Positions 48,106 to 59,937 are shown, counted from the stretch's first letter. The stretch is DNA of 64,000 nucleotides from Oscheius dolichura (GCA_932521035.1 OW051497.1:10850001-10914000); one strand, 5' to 3'. A program made the numbers and translations. The notes: generated by a model not told the origin, from the letters alone.

Positions 48106-48407
48106 ACATTTCGGAGCGTCACTTCAATTGCGTGGACAGACCAAAATGGTTTCCCTTTCTTTTTGTCAAAGACCGAACTTGACCATTCCGCTTTTTAGAA
48201 AAAGGGCCTTTAGCCTATAGTCGCTAAGGTCATCCGCCCACAGGACGGCCAGGGCGTTCTCCGCAAAATTGGGCCTTTCTAGTCACATTCACATTCACAC
48301 AAATATTATCACACCATATATTATATATCACATCAAGAAAAGCAAAAACTGTCTGGGATGGGGTAGTAGTAGTGTCTTCTTGACTTCTTGGTTCGACCAC
48401 CTTGACG

Positions 48408-49976
48408 CTACTTCTTTGTCGGTGTTGAGTTAGGCGTGTATCCTTGCAGGGAAGCTTCAAAACTCCCCCATTGCAGAGCATATCTAATCTTCTTCTTCTC
48501 GCGGATCCGCATTTCTGGTTCCATTGCGACCTTCTTGGCTAGCTCGTTCGTCGGTTTAGCAACGCTGCCGGCAGATGACTTGCATTTTGGGGTAAGGCTG
48601 TTTTTTAGGGAACAAAGCAAGTATTCTGCTGCTGTAGCTGCTACCTCTAGGAATAAAAATTGTGGGTATCTTTCCATATCCTCTTCTGTGAAGCAGTCGA
48701 TTTCAATTGGTATGTGAACTCCCCGCGTGAAGTTTCCTCCAGAAATATGTTTATTGAATCTCTCCCTTGTCGTTTGACTTGTTATACCAAAGTACCGTAC
48801 AGCTGCGAAACGATCAGAAAGCTTTTCAGCATTGCAAAAATCATCAAAATGGACGACAGCATACACCCGCCAGTTTTCTTTAGTTGGCGTTGGATCATTA
48901 AATTCCTGAATGATATATGTAAATGATTTGAAATAGTTGCATTTACGATATCTGACACGTCGTCCTTAACTTGTTTAGAAGGCCACTCGGGTATAATTCT
49001 TGTTGATTTAGGATTAATGACTATGGCTTGTGGTTTGGAGTTGTCAGAAGGTTCAGGGCACTTTTCTGTGTATTCCACGTCTAAAAATCAAGAAGTTGAA
49101 GGTAGCTCGCCGGTCTACCTTTGCAATGGTTACGATAATCCCCAGGTGTCAATTGTGTATTGGTTTTTGCTGGTCTCATCGGAGTTTCGTCACCTCTTTC
49201 CGCAGCCTGAGAGGTGCTTTGGTTGGGCAACTCTCCCATGTTCAAATGTGACAGACCGACTTGAATAGACTCCACACTCGTGTCATTCGCCTCTTCTTCA
49301 AATAACACGGACGTCTAAATCCAGGTTTAAAAGCAGTGTATAGCCCGAGTATCGTGACGTACCTCTCTTTCCAGTTTAGACATTTTATCTCTTTGCTGTT
49401 CAAGTTCTTCCTTCAGCTCTTCGCTTTCCTCAATCTGAAATAATCTTCTTGTTTCAAGCTTTATCTGGTTCTGATTAAAATTCTAAGATCGAAAGAGAAG
49501 AATCTTACCTTTCCCGTCGCAATGCTCAATTGCTCCTTTAGAGAAATCCCCTCTGCGAGTGCCTCATCCGCCTTACATTTTTTTTTTATCTCCAGAAGAG
49601 CAATCTCAAGTAGAAAATTCTTTAGGTTATGCGACAAACATACCCTCTTCCGCAGTTCCTCGTTTTGTGTATCCTCCGACTCGCACGCCGTTTCATTCAA
49701 GCGTACTTCAGTCTGCAACGCGGGCTTCAGCTCGAGTTCAGTAGATTTGGGCATCTGTTGTACTCTCTGATGTCCATCCGTCTTCTAGAGGTAGCCCATT
49801 ATAAATTATGGGTAAGATTACACCACGCAAGTGCGTTTTCGCATACTTTCGTTAGGTGTACAAAATTAAGTGTTAAAATGTGAAAGATACAAAACGTTAG
49901 TTACAAAAAGACTCTTCTAACAACATACCTCGTTTTTCTCAAGTTCTTTGGCCGCTGGAATCTGTATTTGTTCCAT
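48408..49976 (-). CDS. Coiled-coil protein with GIY-YIG-like C-terminal domain
   Basis: Seven exons give about 395 residues in a clean frame. CTTCCAG abuts the ATG. Residues about 20-125 are helical and charged (ETACESEDTQNEELRKR, EESEELKEELEQQRDKMSKL), probably a coiled coil; then a disordered linker. The C-terminal domain reads WRVYAVVHFDDF...RYFGITSQTTRERFNKHISG...PQFLFLEVAATAAEYLLCSL. The paired Y..V and YFGIT..T..R...H segments with a late Glu recall GIY-YIG endonucleases, although the first motif is degenerate. It ends in a basic tail. It lies head-to-head with a transposase-derived gene. Known GIY-YIG proteins cut DNA; activity here is unproven, and a non-nuclease fold cannot be excluded. 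Confidence 0.6.
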
Positions 49977-50319
49977 CTGGAAGCAGGCGTCGTCGTCTTC
50001 TTTCACCTAGGAGAACTAAAAGGCGATTTTATCAGTTTCATTCGATTGCGCCATTGGCTCTCGAATGCCCTAGAACTTTGGCCATAGGGCGTGTTTTCAA
50101 CACCCAGGGCGTAACAGTCCCTTTGGAGTTTGGAACGAAATAGGGATTTGTAGAAATCTTTAGTCGACGAAATAAACTAAATAATCAAATGGCAAATTCA
50201 CTTTTCGGATAGATCTTGGATCGGAAAGAGAAACCCACTTAATTTGTTCCCATATTCATCTAGACATCGAAGATTGATAATATTTTTGCTCCATCTCTTT
50301 AAATTCCATAGCACCATTC

Positions 50320-51297
50320 TCCTCCCCCAGGAGTTGGGAAATTACGGCCAGTTGTACTCAATTTTTGGGATTACGGATAGTGGCATTTCGGCCCCTCTTC
50401 TTCAAGTTATTTGCAATAAGAAGACCTTCCCCTCCTATCTGCAAATGTTTGTTCCACTTCGTGGATTACTCGAAGCAGTATCTGTGGATTTGTCTCAATT
50501 GAAATTTGTAACCGATTTTGAAAGAGGCGCCATCAAAGCCATTCGAGAGGTCCCTTCCTTCCTACTTTCACTTTTCTACCCCTTTTCTTATAGGTGTTTC
50601 CCGAGTCCCGTCAGGCAGGTTGCCTCTTTCATTTCTCTATGGCTATGAACAGAAAATCCCGTGGAGACTTAGCTAGTATGGCTGGCACTTATGATGAAGT
50701 AAAATTATGGCTGAGTCGTCTCAAAGCATCCCCGTTTCTTCCAAAGGTAAATCGCCACACAACCTTCTTACAATTTGATAGGACATTTTTGATGAAGCGG
50801 AGCTCCTTGACTTACCAGTCGCAGCTGACCACGAAGCGTTCAAAGCCTGCGCAGAGTTTTCCCAGTATTTCGAAAATACATGGCTACGAGGGCCGTTCAA
50901 GGATATCTGGCGCCATCCTAGACCTGGAACACCGTACCTTCAATGTCGCCGAAATATTTCATTCGTTAGCTTTCTCTCAACTCTGTGAGCTTTTTTAGAG
51001 TAATTAAACGACGATTAAAGGGTGGTCGCCCATCGCTATCAAAGCTTCTCGAGAGTCTCAAAGCTTTTCAATTGACTAAGTACTATGAGATTAAAAGAGT
51101 AAGCACAACTTGTTTGGAAACGGAATAGTTTACAGAACGAGAGAAAGATTGAAGCAAAATTTCGTGAGCGGAGAGAAGAGGTTAAAAGAATAATGGAAGA
51201 GTTTTCCGGCTTGATTAAACAGCAAGCCGTCACCACGGAAGCCGTCCACAAGTATTTGGAATCTCTTCAGCCGTATATCAGCAGGAGATCAATATAA
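50320..51297 (+). CDS. MULE-transposase-derived gene, 5' end not found
   Basis: Four or five exons in one clean frame. The product contains GNYGQLYSIFGITDSGISAP, then LKFVTDFERGAIKAIREVFP (the second catalytic-Asp region of MULE transposases), QAGCLFHFSMAMNRKSRGD (the C-x-x-H of the insertion domain), WLSRLKASPFLPKDIFDE, YFENTWLRG, and C-terminal GGRPSLSKLLESLKAF with a long charged helix EAKFRERREEVKRIMEEF, ending QPYISRRSI. The expected first catalytic Asp (DGTF-like, before GQLYSI) is not found, and the TNN...E..W/H segment after TWLRG is replaced by an intron and KRRLKGG. No stop or frameshift interrupts it. Either an old transposon remnant or a domesticated protein. Confidence 0.7.
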
Positions 51298-51307
51298 TTT
51301 CCCCTCT

Positions 51308-51375
51308 TTTTTTATTTATGTTTCTAAAACATCGTTTTATTCTTATTTATGTTTTCGAATACATCGTTTTGCTCT
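51308..51375. repeat. Two-copy direct repeat downstream of the MULE-like gene
   Basis: TTATTTATGTTTYNRAAYACATCGTTTT appears twice in tandem, spacing about 36 bases. Confidence 0.65.
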
Positions 51376-51459
51376 ATATATGCAATATTATTTATTACTA
51401 CTCAGTTCAGCGCTGAAAGAGTGAACTGTTACTTACCGCGGCGAGTACGTGCGCTGTTA

Positions 51460-51479
51460 CTTAGTTCCGCGGAACTAAG
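51460..51479. repeat. 20-bp perfect palindrome
   Basis: CTTAGTTCCGCGGAACTAAG is identical to its reverse complement over 20 bases. A related GTTACTTACCGCGG stands about 35 bases before it. It lies 160 bases downstream of the MULE-like stop codon. Confidence 0.9.
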
Positions 51480-51848
51480 GATACGGAGTCCACCCGTTTA
51501 CGTCGTCCAGCGTCTCTGAATATGCGCCCTTTATCCATTTGTCTGTCCTGGTTCTTGTTTACACTCTCAAGTTACATTCTTTAATGTTGTTCACGCCTGT
51601 CAGCTTTTTAAAGCTGATATTGGGCAAAGAAGCGGTGTACCAAACAACCACTGTCAATCAGAAAGGAGACAGGCCGAGTCTTCTCAAACTCATGTCTTTC
51701 ATCTTTTATTTTATTCATCATAAACTCTGGCTATTTTATTATACATAGTTACAGTGCATTTTTCTAAGACTCTAATCTGTCTGCTCTAATTTTGCTTTAT
51801 TACATATTCAGTTTATTAACTCAAATTGTTACTCTGTTTTCAGGTAAC

Positions 51849-54562
51849 CATGAACCTAGTCATGTTTTTATTTATGTTGGGGAGCGTCAATACCGAGTAC
51901 CCCAGTGAGTTTCCCAACATCTTCTATTAATAATATGTTATCTAGCGGGAACATTGGTGGACAATATAATTGACAAATTTGAAAAATTGTCAGACACCTC
52001 TCTCAACGTGCTAGTAAAGATGAAGCTGATTAAAGAAATCACGGCCTCCTTTTTGAGTTTGGCCCACCCTCTTGGCGTATTGCTCGCCAATTCTCTGGAC
52101 ATTGTTAACAAGGTAAGCGTCACACTTCGGGAAGTATATAAAGGTCTTGATGAAGTTGGTATACAGTGATGAAAATTTTACACACGTGTTTTTTGTATCA
52201 TTGCTACAAAGCTGTGCTAATTTAGACCTCGTCCGAGGAATACAAAGCAATTGAACGATTGCACCAGAGTGTAACTTATCAATTTGATAGATTGGGAAAA
52301 AGACTCACATATTCCTTCATCAAGGAGCAGGCCGAACAAGAAGTGGGCGTCTTCGAAACTGTTTGATCTTATAACCTTAAAAGCAAATAAGAATTTAGTT
52401 CATCACGATTCGACTCAACCTGTTGGCATTTCACATCAAACATATGACAAACGTCAAAGTAAGAAAAAGCCAGCATGATGTGGATGATTTTGTCCAATAT
52501 TGCAGAGGTGATAACGGCCTGGAGCCCATGGCTCAGGTATGTTTCAATGTGTCTGGGTACTGTAGCGGGATTTAAAAGGCTTGCCGCAGTGAATTTTTTT
52601 TACAATGATGACGATCATTCGTGGCAAGGTTAGCGTTTCCCTTTTGACAAAACCGTTGCACCGACAAATTTTTATTTGGGAGGAGTGACAATATAGGAAA
52701 AATGGTTTCGGTATATGGTCTAATGTGTAATCCTACGGAGTCCCATTAAGCCGACGGCACCGAAATTTGATCATAAATCACCCCAGGGCTCCAAGGTTCC
52801 TACTCAGTTCATGCTTCCGTACTTATGAGTTTTGTGAATATCTTTTATTGTAGTAGGCTCCCTTTAATAGCCACATGTATAATATTTTCAACCTAGTACA
52901 TTCTTACAAAAGTGACCACTCATTGTGAGCTCAACAATACATTGGTGTTCGTCAAGGAGAAGCTTCTTTGGATGGATATTGAGAAAAAATTCAGCGTAGT
53001 CGAATGGCCCTCTCACGAGCTGCATTTGAAAGGGCGTAAGTTATTAGAATATTAAGACCTGCCGCTGACAGAGTATCAGCTTTCAAAAAACAGGCCCGGA
53101 AACGAACGCAAAACTTAACAACAAAAAATAAAATTACTCTTCTCGAGATAAGTATTTTGAAGATCTTGGTTTTTCCCGGTTTGTTAACGCATTGGAAGCT
53201 GTCGGTTATGACGTATAAAATATCACTGTATTTACAAGATTAAAATTATAGGGATTTCGGAGATACTGCGCTCGCTTCCAAGCAATTACAGTCTCTTCGA
53301 ATTGGATCAAATCCGAAGCAGACTCACAGGTAAGGTATTGGCAATGCTAGAAACCGAACGAAGATGGCATGCTGTAAAGCAATTATTCGAGGATTTAGAA
53401 TTTCAAACATTGGATGAAAGCCTACATGGGATACATCGGCTGCTAAGAAAATATTTACCCATAAACGACCAAAAGTAAAGTTTTTTGTGTTAGAATCTAC
53501 ATAATAAATGCAGATGTCTGCTTGACAAAGTGATTGAAGCCAATTTATACGACCACGTTAAAATATCGTATTTCACGTCTATTATTCAAATCGAGCTAGC
53601 GAGACTAGTGAGTTTGCTTTGAAATGATTCCGATTATGCATTAACAGCTCTTATCAACGGACGTCTGCGTAGACTGGATGTATCCTAATAATAAAGCGAA
53701 AGCGGATCGAATGCTGACAAATATGACAGAGATCGTGACCAGTATCTCAAAATTTGTTCAAGAATATATACCCAAAAAGCTAGTAAGTTCTACCAGCTTC
53801 TAAGGTTTTAAACACTCTTTCTGCGCACCAGTTCCCTTTGCTAGTTTTTATAAGTTCTAACTAACATTTAGAATGCGAGCTCTAGCGTCGAGGAAATAAT
53901 AGCAAAGACGACGATACAGAGATTTTCACCGGGGACATCTGACATCCCCACAGAACAATACTATATGGTTGCCCACAATATTTATAGAAATCTAAAGCAT
54001 ATCGGCCTGGAAACGTATGAATGAACGCTTAAAAGACGTACGTTTTTTCTTAGGATGGCGCGACAAATCCTGGTGACCCAGACTCCACAGCGCGAATGGA
54101 GCTCATACTTCTATTGCCCGCGATATTGGTGTTCAGTGGTTCGGTCCCAGCGTGGAATGGATGTAGTAATTTCTCGCTTTGAGAAAAGATTTATATACAT
54201 GAACTGGTCTTTATTCGAAAGAAGTGAAAGCTTGAAAAAGCTGATGATGACCATCCTCAGGTAAGATTTTCTGAGTAATCCTAAATGTGGCTTTAGCAAC
54301 GATTATTGGAAAGACCTAACAATTTTGACGTCAGAGTTTGACGAGCACAACATTACCATGATAGATGCCAAATGGGGTCGCACGGCAACAATCGTGAGGA
54401 ACAAAACCCCCGCTGGTGTTGAATGCCGATACACATCCAGTGCTAACGAATATAGAATGGAGGGCGACGACTTATCCGGAGTTGCCCATTTCAAATACAA
54501 CAATTACCCCGACAAGGGGTGGTTTGACGACAACACGTGTTTCGATTTTTTCTTCTTTTTGT
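51849..54562 (+). CDS. Large secreted protein, unknown
   Basis: About a dozen exons. The signal peptide is MNLVMFLFMLGSVNTEY. Helical segments follow (DNIIDKFEKLSDTSLNVLVK, SSEEYKAIERLHQSVTYQFD, VFVKEKLLWMDIEKKFSVVE, RWHAVKQLFEDLEFQTLDES), N-glycosylation sites (NNTL, NMTE), and a C-terminal beta-rich part (LTILTSEFDEHNITMIDAKW, VECRYTSSANEYRMEGDD) with few cysteines. The exons in 52,500-52,910 are the least certain. A 39-base GT-AG intron near 54,014 joins to the last exons; a second reading would start a separate secreted protein at 54,103 (MELILLLPAILVFSGSVPA). No family is recognised, though similar helical secreted orphans are common in nematodes. Confidence 0.6.
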
Positions 54563-54812
54563 AAATAACTTATGCCGGGATGAAGCTTCTAAGCTGACCT
54601 GCTTTTTTAGTCAATTATATTATTGTTTAAAGATATGTAATGTTTTTCTTCCATCAACCTGACAAATAACCCGAAAAACTTTTCACCCTTTGCAAACGGT
54701 TAATAAACACTCAAATAAATTACGGTTTTGTTTTATAGCAGATAACAGTCCTTCCAATTGAATGACGCCTTTACTCTAAACGAAAACGAACAATAACATA
54801 AAATATAATCTT

Positions 54813-55832
54813 TTAAAGATCCTTGACCTCGTATTCTTCGGGCTTCAGTCCAAGTCCAGCAAGAGCTACCTTAGCTTGAGAGCGGGCCTTTCCGTCATGA
54901 CTGTACTTGGGGTGTGTCTCTAGAGCTTGTTTCAAAGTCTTGATTGCCTCGTCTTTGTTTCCTGCGGCCTTCTGTGCAAGCCCAAGATAGTACAGGTTAG
55001 CAGCGGAGAATCCAGACTGAGAATAATGAAAAATAAAAGAGACAAAAAGAAAGGCAGTACCTTGATTTTCTCGGCCTTCTGGAAAGAAACAACAGCGGCT
55101 TTGTAGTCCTTGTTGTTGTACTGGGTGTGTCCGAGAAGGTAGAAGGCGTAGGGATCCTTATCATCGATAGAGACAGCCTTCTCGAGGTGCTTCAGAATCT
55201 CGTCAGAATGGTCTCCCTTCTTCTCGACATGATCGAGTTTGCAGAGAGCGATAGCGTACCTGGAAGAGAATCGGGATTCGTAAAATAACATTGTAAAGAT
55301 CTTACCATTTATGAGCTCCGGCAACTCCGGAAGAGGGCTCGACAGCGAGAGCCTTCTTGGCGTGCTCCTTGGCCTAGAGAAGAGGTATTTAATAAAGATG
55401 AAATAGCGAACCTCGTGAAGAAGGTGAGCCTTCTCCTTGGGACACTTGGTGAGCTCGGATTTCTCTACAAGAAGACGGGCGATTCTCCACTGGATGTCGA
55501 CATTGTGGAACTCGGCAGCCCTATTAAAAATGAATAAAAACTTCCGGAGAATAACTCTTACTTCAAAAGGGGTTCCTCAAGTTCGGCAAGCTCAGTGGGG
55601 TTCTCGATGTATCCGTATTTGCCGAGCTTCTTCAGGGAATCCTCAAGAGAACGAACAGCCTGTTGGTACCTAAGATTACAGAGTATTTCAAAATTTATAT
55701 AAATGTATAAACGTACCATTCAGGTTTCTTTGAGAGTTCCTTGTCTGTCAAGGCGACAGCAGCGGCTCCAAGTTGAACGGCTCCTACTCCAGCGATAACG
55801 CGTCCAACACTGGCGGCAGCTCGACGGAACAT
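54813..55832 (-). CDS. RMDN-like TPR protein
   Basis: Six exons give about 250 residues. The N-terminus MFRRAAASVGRVIAGVGAVQ with a hydrophobic stretch resembles a mitochondrial or membrane-directing segment. The body is helical with TPR-type repeats: FHNVDIQWRIARLLVEKSEL, AKEHAKKALAVEPSSGVAGA with HKWYAIALCKLD, EILKHLEKAVSIDDKDPYAF with YLLGHTQYNNKDY, and LYYLGLAQKAAGNKDEAIKT. The order and the W-R-x-A-R-L motif match regulator of microtubule dynamics (RMDN/RMD) proteins, needed for chromosome segregation in C. elegans embryos. It ends KPEEYEVKDL. TTTTTAG lies two bases before the ATG. Confidence 0.88.
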
Positions 55833-56345
55833 TGCTAAAAAATGAGCTATAAATATAAGAAACTGTTACTAAAAACTAATCGATTAAAATAAGTTCAAAT
55901 ATATAAATGGCAAGCAGAGGTCAAGTTTGTTGGTGGATAGAGGCCGCCCATCAGAAAGGGAGAAGGGGGCGGGGGTCTCACAGCGAATAAATCAGGGACA
56001 GATGAGTTGCTAACTGGAATGAAGTTCTGATATAATCAATGAAAGTGATTTTGAGCCAACTGCCTGAAACATTAAGAGAATATACCTACCAGAATGTATA
56101 GAATTGTTCAGGAAACAAAAGACTTCCTTGCCAACTTGCATTCGTCTTTTCATGGTTACAGTATACCTCAAACTAATTGCGAATAGAGCGAGAATATGAA
56201 CACGCTTGTGAATAAACAGTTTAAAAGTTGTGTCCCTTTCAACAAAAGCGAATTAGAACAGAACAAAGGGATATATTTACTCGTTTGACGACCCAAATAT
56301 CTTACAAGATAAGGCAATAAGTAGTACATACAGGCTACGATATGA
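55833..56345. other. Spacer between RMDN-like and AGPAT genes
   Basis: No exon is supported. This is the upstream region of the RMDN-like gene and the 3' flank of the acyltransferase, both on the minus strand. Confidence 0.4.
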
Positions 56346-57382
56346 TTAATTTGATTTGGCTTTGCGCTTCTTCTCCATGATTTCCTTAGCTTCTGGGCTG
56401 ATTCTGTTCAGCACCTTGAGCATTGTCTCTCTGGTGTCGTCTACGAGTTTTTCAACATCTGCGGGAGTCATCTAAAATTAGCCTTATTTACGATCTCCTG
56501 CAAGGAAACAAACCCCTTCCGTTTTAATTGGAGGCAGCACTTCGGCAATAACAAAACCGTCATTTCGGAAGTACTTGTCTTTCTTGGAGTAGAACGGTTT
56601 GTATTCGGAGACAACGATGGGAATAATAGGAATTTGAGCCTATAAATCTTGTTGTTCGAAGAAATTGGATATTATTATACCCTAACAGCAATATTGAAAG
56701 CCCCTTTCTTGAAAGGCAACAATCCCCCTTTATAATTTCTTGTTCCTTCCGGGAATACCCATAATTTGTGATTTTTCGACTTCAATTGGTTGATAGTGTG
56801 GTCTATAGTAGCCATGGCCCTCTCCTTATTAAATCTATCTACATAAATTGAATGAGCCTAAAGAATTATCTGTATAAAAGTTTGAATAAACACTACCAGC
56901 CAGCTAGTAAAATTGAAAAAGGGGACGAAGTTTAAAGACCTCTTCATCATGACAACCCCTCGGGATGGCCATACATTACTCATTGAAATAATATCTATGG
57001 AACTCTAAACTCTTATTTAAAACTGATGCTTTATGGATATTTCCTACCTGGTGGTTACATATCACAACGGCAGGTTCATCTAAGTGACCTAAATGTTCCT
57101 CATAACCCCGGACTTCGTACTTTATTCCAGTCCAGAAGCACCAGTAAGCAAATTCGTGAAAGATTAGGTCTGCTCCCTAAACCGGCTTAGTTTAAAACAA
57201 AACAATCAGCCAACCGAGCAGCGAAGATAGCTCGGGATCATAGTTATCATACACTCTATACCATGGAGCAGGATACTGACGTAGAACCAAACAATCTTTA
57301 CATAGTAGTTGGTGGTTTGTGATATATTCAAGAGTACAAAGATTATTCCCAGAAATATGGCCACATACATCCACCACACCAT
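56346..57382 (-). CDS. 1-acyl-sn-glycerol-3-phosphate acyltransferase (AGPAT)
   Basis: ER enzyme that adds the sn-2 acyl chain to lysophosphatidic acid, giving phosphatidic acid. Six exons give about 285 residues. Two N-terminal membrane segments (WWMYVAIFLGIIFVLLNIS; VKIVWFYVSILLHGIE) precede GIKYEVRGYEEHL and the catalytic block I motif beginning NHQ, completed across an intron before IDIISM (HX4D). Block II (ERAMATIDHTINQLK region) and block III FPEGTRNYKGGLLPFKKGAF follow, then block IV IPIIPIVVSEY. It ends with basic KKRKAKSN. TTTTCAG lies ten bases before the chosen ATG. Confidence 0.92.
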
Positions 57383-58654
57383 TTCGCCCTCCCTGAAAAT
57401 TAACAAATAGAATTAAATATGCGTAGGCAAATAAAGACGAGCAGGAGATAAGTAAACAACCAAGAATCACTCTGGGGTAATTGCTATGCCCCCGTCTCGG
57501 GTTGGATTATAGGCTATGCCCACATGACTATGTTTGTAGCTCAACACTCGCCCCGTTTCTTCTTTTGTTATACTATTGCCCTACGTGCCACTCGTATTCT
57601 CGCGGTGAGCTTGCCGTCATTTCCTCTACCACTCTGTATTGTGTTTTTTGGATTAATAATTGAAGGAAAACGTGGCATGGTGGGGGGATATTGGCCATCT
57701 GTTTTCTTGCTAGGACTCGCATTGTTTTTTTCGCATTTCTTTGTGCAGCTATGCAGTCAGTGGAATAATCTACTGCACAAAGACCCCGCAGAAGGCGCTA
57801 AGGATATCTAGAGGACAAATTAAAACCCATTAAAGTTGACGAGAAAATTGCTGTTGTATATTGTTGCTGACCGGGTTGCGCCGAAAGCGTGACAATGCAA
57901 TAGCACATGGCCGCTCGCTTCGCTTCATAAACAACTCGATAATTAAACCATATAGACATGACCTAAAAAGGAGGGGCGACATCCGCAGCCGACTGAACTT
58001 TCTCCTCTCCGGGTGCGCAGATAACATTTTGATAGGGGTGCGACAAGAGTGACAACGTTATAGATTGACACCACGAGGTGCGCTTAGGCTTGGGCAAGTT
58101 GATTAATAGCGATAGAGACTAGGTTTAAAGTATTGTCATGGATTTTACGCGGGTACTCGCCCTGCCCTTTCTCTATACTGCTGCGTTACGGCCAACTGGT
58201 TGTTGCCACCTTCAAGAGAGATACAATCTGTTGCGAGCCCCTAACAGCCATCCACTTTTAGTACTCTCCCGTTGCATGGATCAGACGGGCCCCCTGTCAT
58301 AAATAAGCTGCTTTGCTACTCTCTTAGCTGCATTTCTACTGCCTCCTCTTTGTAGAGTGCTGAATATGTATACACTCTTCTTTTTCCCTATGTTTGATTA
58401 GCATTTTGAAGGTGAAAAAAAGAAAACAAAAGCGTTTGGTGACTGAGGCAGAGACGCAGAGCGATAGGCCCGGCCGGCAGCGGGCCCTTCAATCCACATA
58501 GCAACTTTGTTTCCAGCATTTCCACAATCCATTGACTTTTCTATTAAGACGTATTCTTTCTGGGGGGTTTATTTCTAAGGCTGTTTAGCCCGTCCCCCTT
58601 GCCTTAGCCCCCCTCTGCCCTCTCTAAATGACCCCTGCTAAGCTGTACTTATTT
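57383..58654. other. Intergenic region with one weak ORF
   Basis: Apart from the listed small membrane ORF, no exon is supported. The stretch 57,830-58,080 is rich in GTGCGAC/GCGACA words that look like diverged short repeats. Confidence 0.35.
57524..57811 (+). CDS. Possible small multi-pass membrane protein
   Basis: A 95-codon ATG frame with three hydrophobic segments (SLPSFPLPLCIVFFGLII, WPSVFLLGLALFFSHFFVQL) and a polar end NNLLHKDPAEGAKDI. A good GTGAGC donor and TTGAAG acceptor at about 57,604-57,664 offer an alternative in which a Cys-rich upstream frame (CPRLGLDYRLCPHDYVC) is spliced to the same C-terminus. Which is real cannot be decided here. Confidence 0.35.
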   Translation: MTMFVAQHSPRFFFCYTIALRATRILAVSLPSFPLPLCIVFFGLIIEGKRGMVGGYWPSVFLLGLALFFSHFFVQLCSQWNNLLHKDPAEGAKDI

Positions 58655-58987
58655 TTATGTTTGTGTTGTGGGCTGCCGCCTGGGTGCAACGATCAGTTGG
58701 CACTCTTCCAGCCGACTAAATTCAGCGAGTCGAGAGTGCATAGCTAAAAAAAGACTCCCACTATAGTCATTATTGCCTTGGGCGCAGAGCTGGATCGCTT
58801 CTTCGACATCCCCTAAACAAATGTACATAGCGTGAGCTTGTCTAGACAGGACCCTGAGCACACCTTGCCCGAATCTGGGTCTGTTTATGCTTAGAGACCA
58901 GTCTGACCCTGGCAATCAATTTATTCTTCTTCTCTCTTGGGGTCGATTCCGTCACTCACCGCCGGGGGACTGTAGGTGACCCGCCAT
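58655..58987 (-). CDS. Small two-exon protein, unknown
   Basis: MAGHLQSPG is spliced by a GTGAGT intron of about 50 bases to GSDWSLSINRPRFGQGVLRV, LSRQAHAMYICLGDVEEAIQ, LCAQGNNDYSGS and AEFSRLEECQLIVAPRR, about 93 residues. The helix LSRQAHAMYICLGDVEEAIQ resembles a TPR-like or coatomer-type helical repeat unit, but no partner repeats are present. It may be a fragment of a larger lost gene. Confidence 0.42.
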
Positions 58988-59254
58988 TTTTCAGTAACCT
59001 GCCCATTTGCAATCGATGGACTGCAATTATTGTAACAACAGACAGCCCGGGCTTGGTTAAGTGAATACTGACCGGACTGGGAGAGGAGAGGACACCCTCC
59101 ACCTCTACCCGGCTGGAAACGTAACCCTCTCTCTTTCAATCGATTGATGCTCTCTCTGTCGTTTATTGTGAGAATACGATATGTTTCAGTTCATGCTGGG
59201 TAACTGAGGCCACTGTCAGAGAGCGGCTGCTGTGTTTCACATACGGGTATAGAA

Positions 59255-59796
59255 ATGCAGGCGCTCGTAAGGGGCCTGCAAAAGCAGTCCATCTCCGGTC
59301 AAGAGCCATCAGAAAATCAGGTAGGATATTATCAAATACCCCATTTATTCTGCTCTCTAGGAAAATGTACACGACTCTGGTACAGAATCCGATGAGGAGG
59401 AGCTTATAATCCTCTCTGGTTAGTGACAAGTCTTTTAAAAACCTTGACACCTTGCCTTTAAGATCGTGAAATTGTCACCAAACATCGTAGAAAACCCTCT
59501 TTTTCAATGGGAGATCCGCCGACTATCTACTCTTCTCCGCCGCCAAACGATACAGACAGGCGAGTGCTTTATTGTGAGAAGCTAGAGACGCAGCGTAGGT
59601 AACGTCTGTCTTTCATCGATGCGTACGGAACCGGATAGAGGTTCCACTTTTCGTTAGTTGGCAGTCGGCTGGCCACAAAGGCGTCACGATCAGTTTTTTT
59701 TCTGATTTTATATTCTTAGTTCGTGATAAGATTAGGAAAAAAAGGAGAGAGACACGGAAAGTAGAAAAAGAGGTGGCATGGTGGAGACTATTGTAA
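59255..59796 (+). CDS. Small charged, probably nuclear protein
   Basis: Four exons (59255-59320, 59361-59418, 59463-59598, 59736-59796) in one frame give about 106 residues. GTATAG stands two bases before the ATG. The sequence is acidic early (GTESDEEELIIL), then basic (IVTKHRRKPSFSMGDPP, QRRKKRRETRKVEKEV), with a nuclear-localisation-like block, ending AWWRLL. It is likely disordered. A further join to the gene starting at 59,938 is conceivable but reaches a stop after a few codons. Confidence 0.55.
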
Positions 59797-59937
59797 ACCG
59801 TTCGAACGGGGGCAGAATAAAAAGCAAAGTGCTGCTGTAAACCGGAAGACCAGGAACATCTCAAAACATCACAAATTGCACTTTTTAATTCGCAGAGTAC
59901 AAAACACTTGAAGATATTGCGTGACTAGAGTGCAGTC

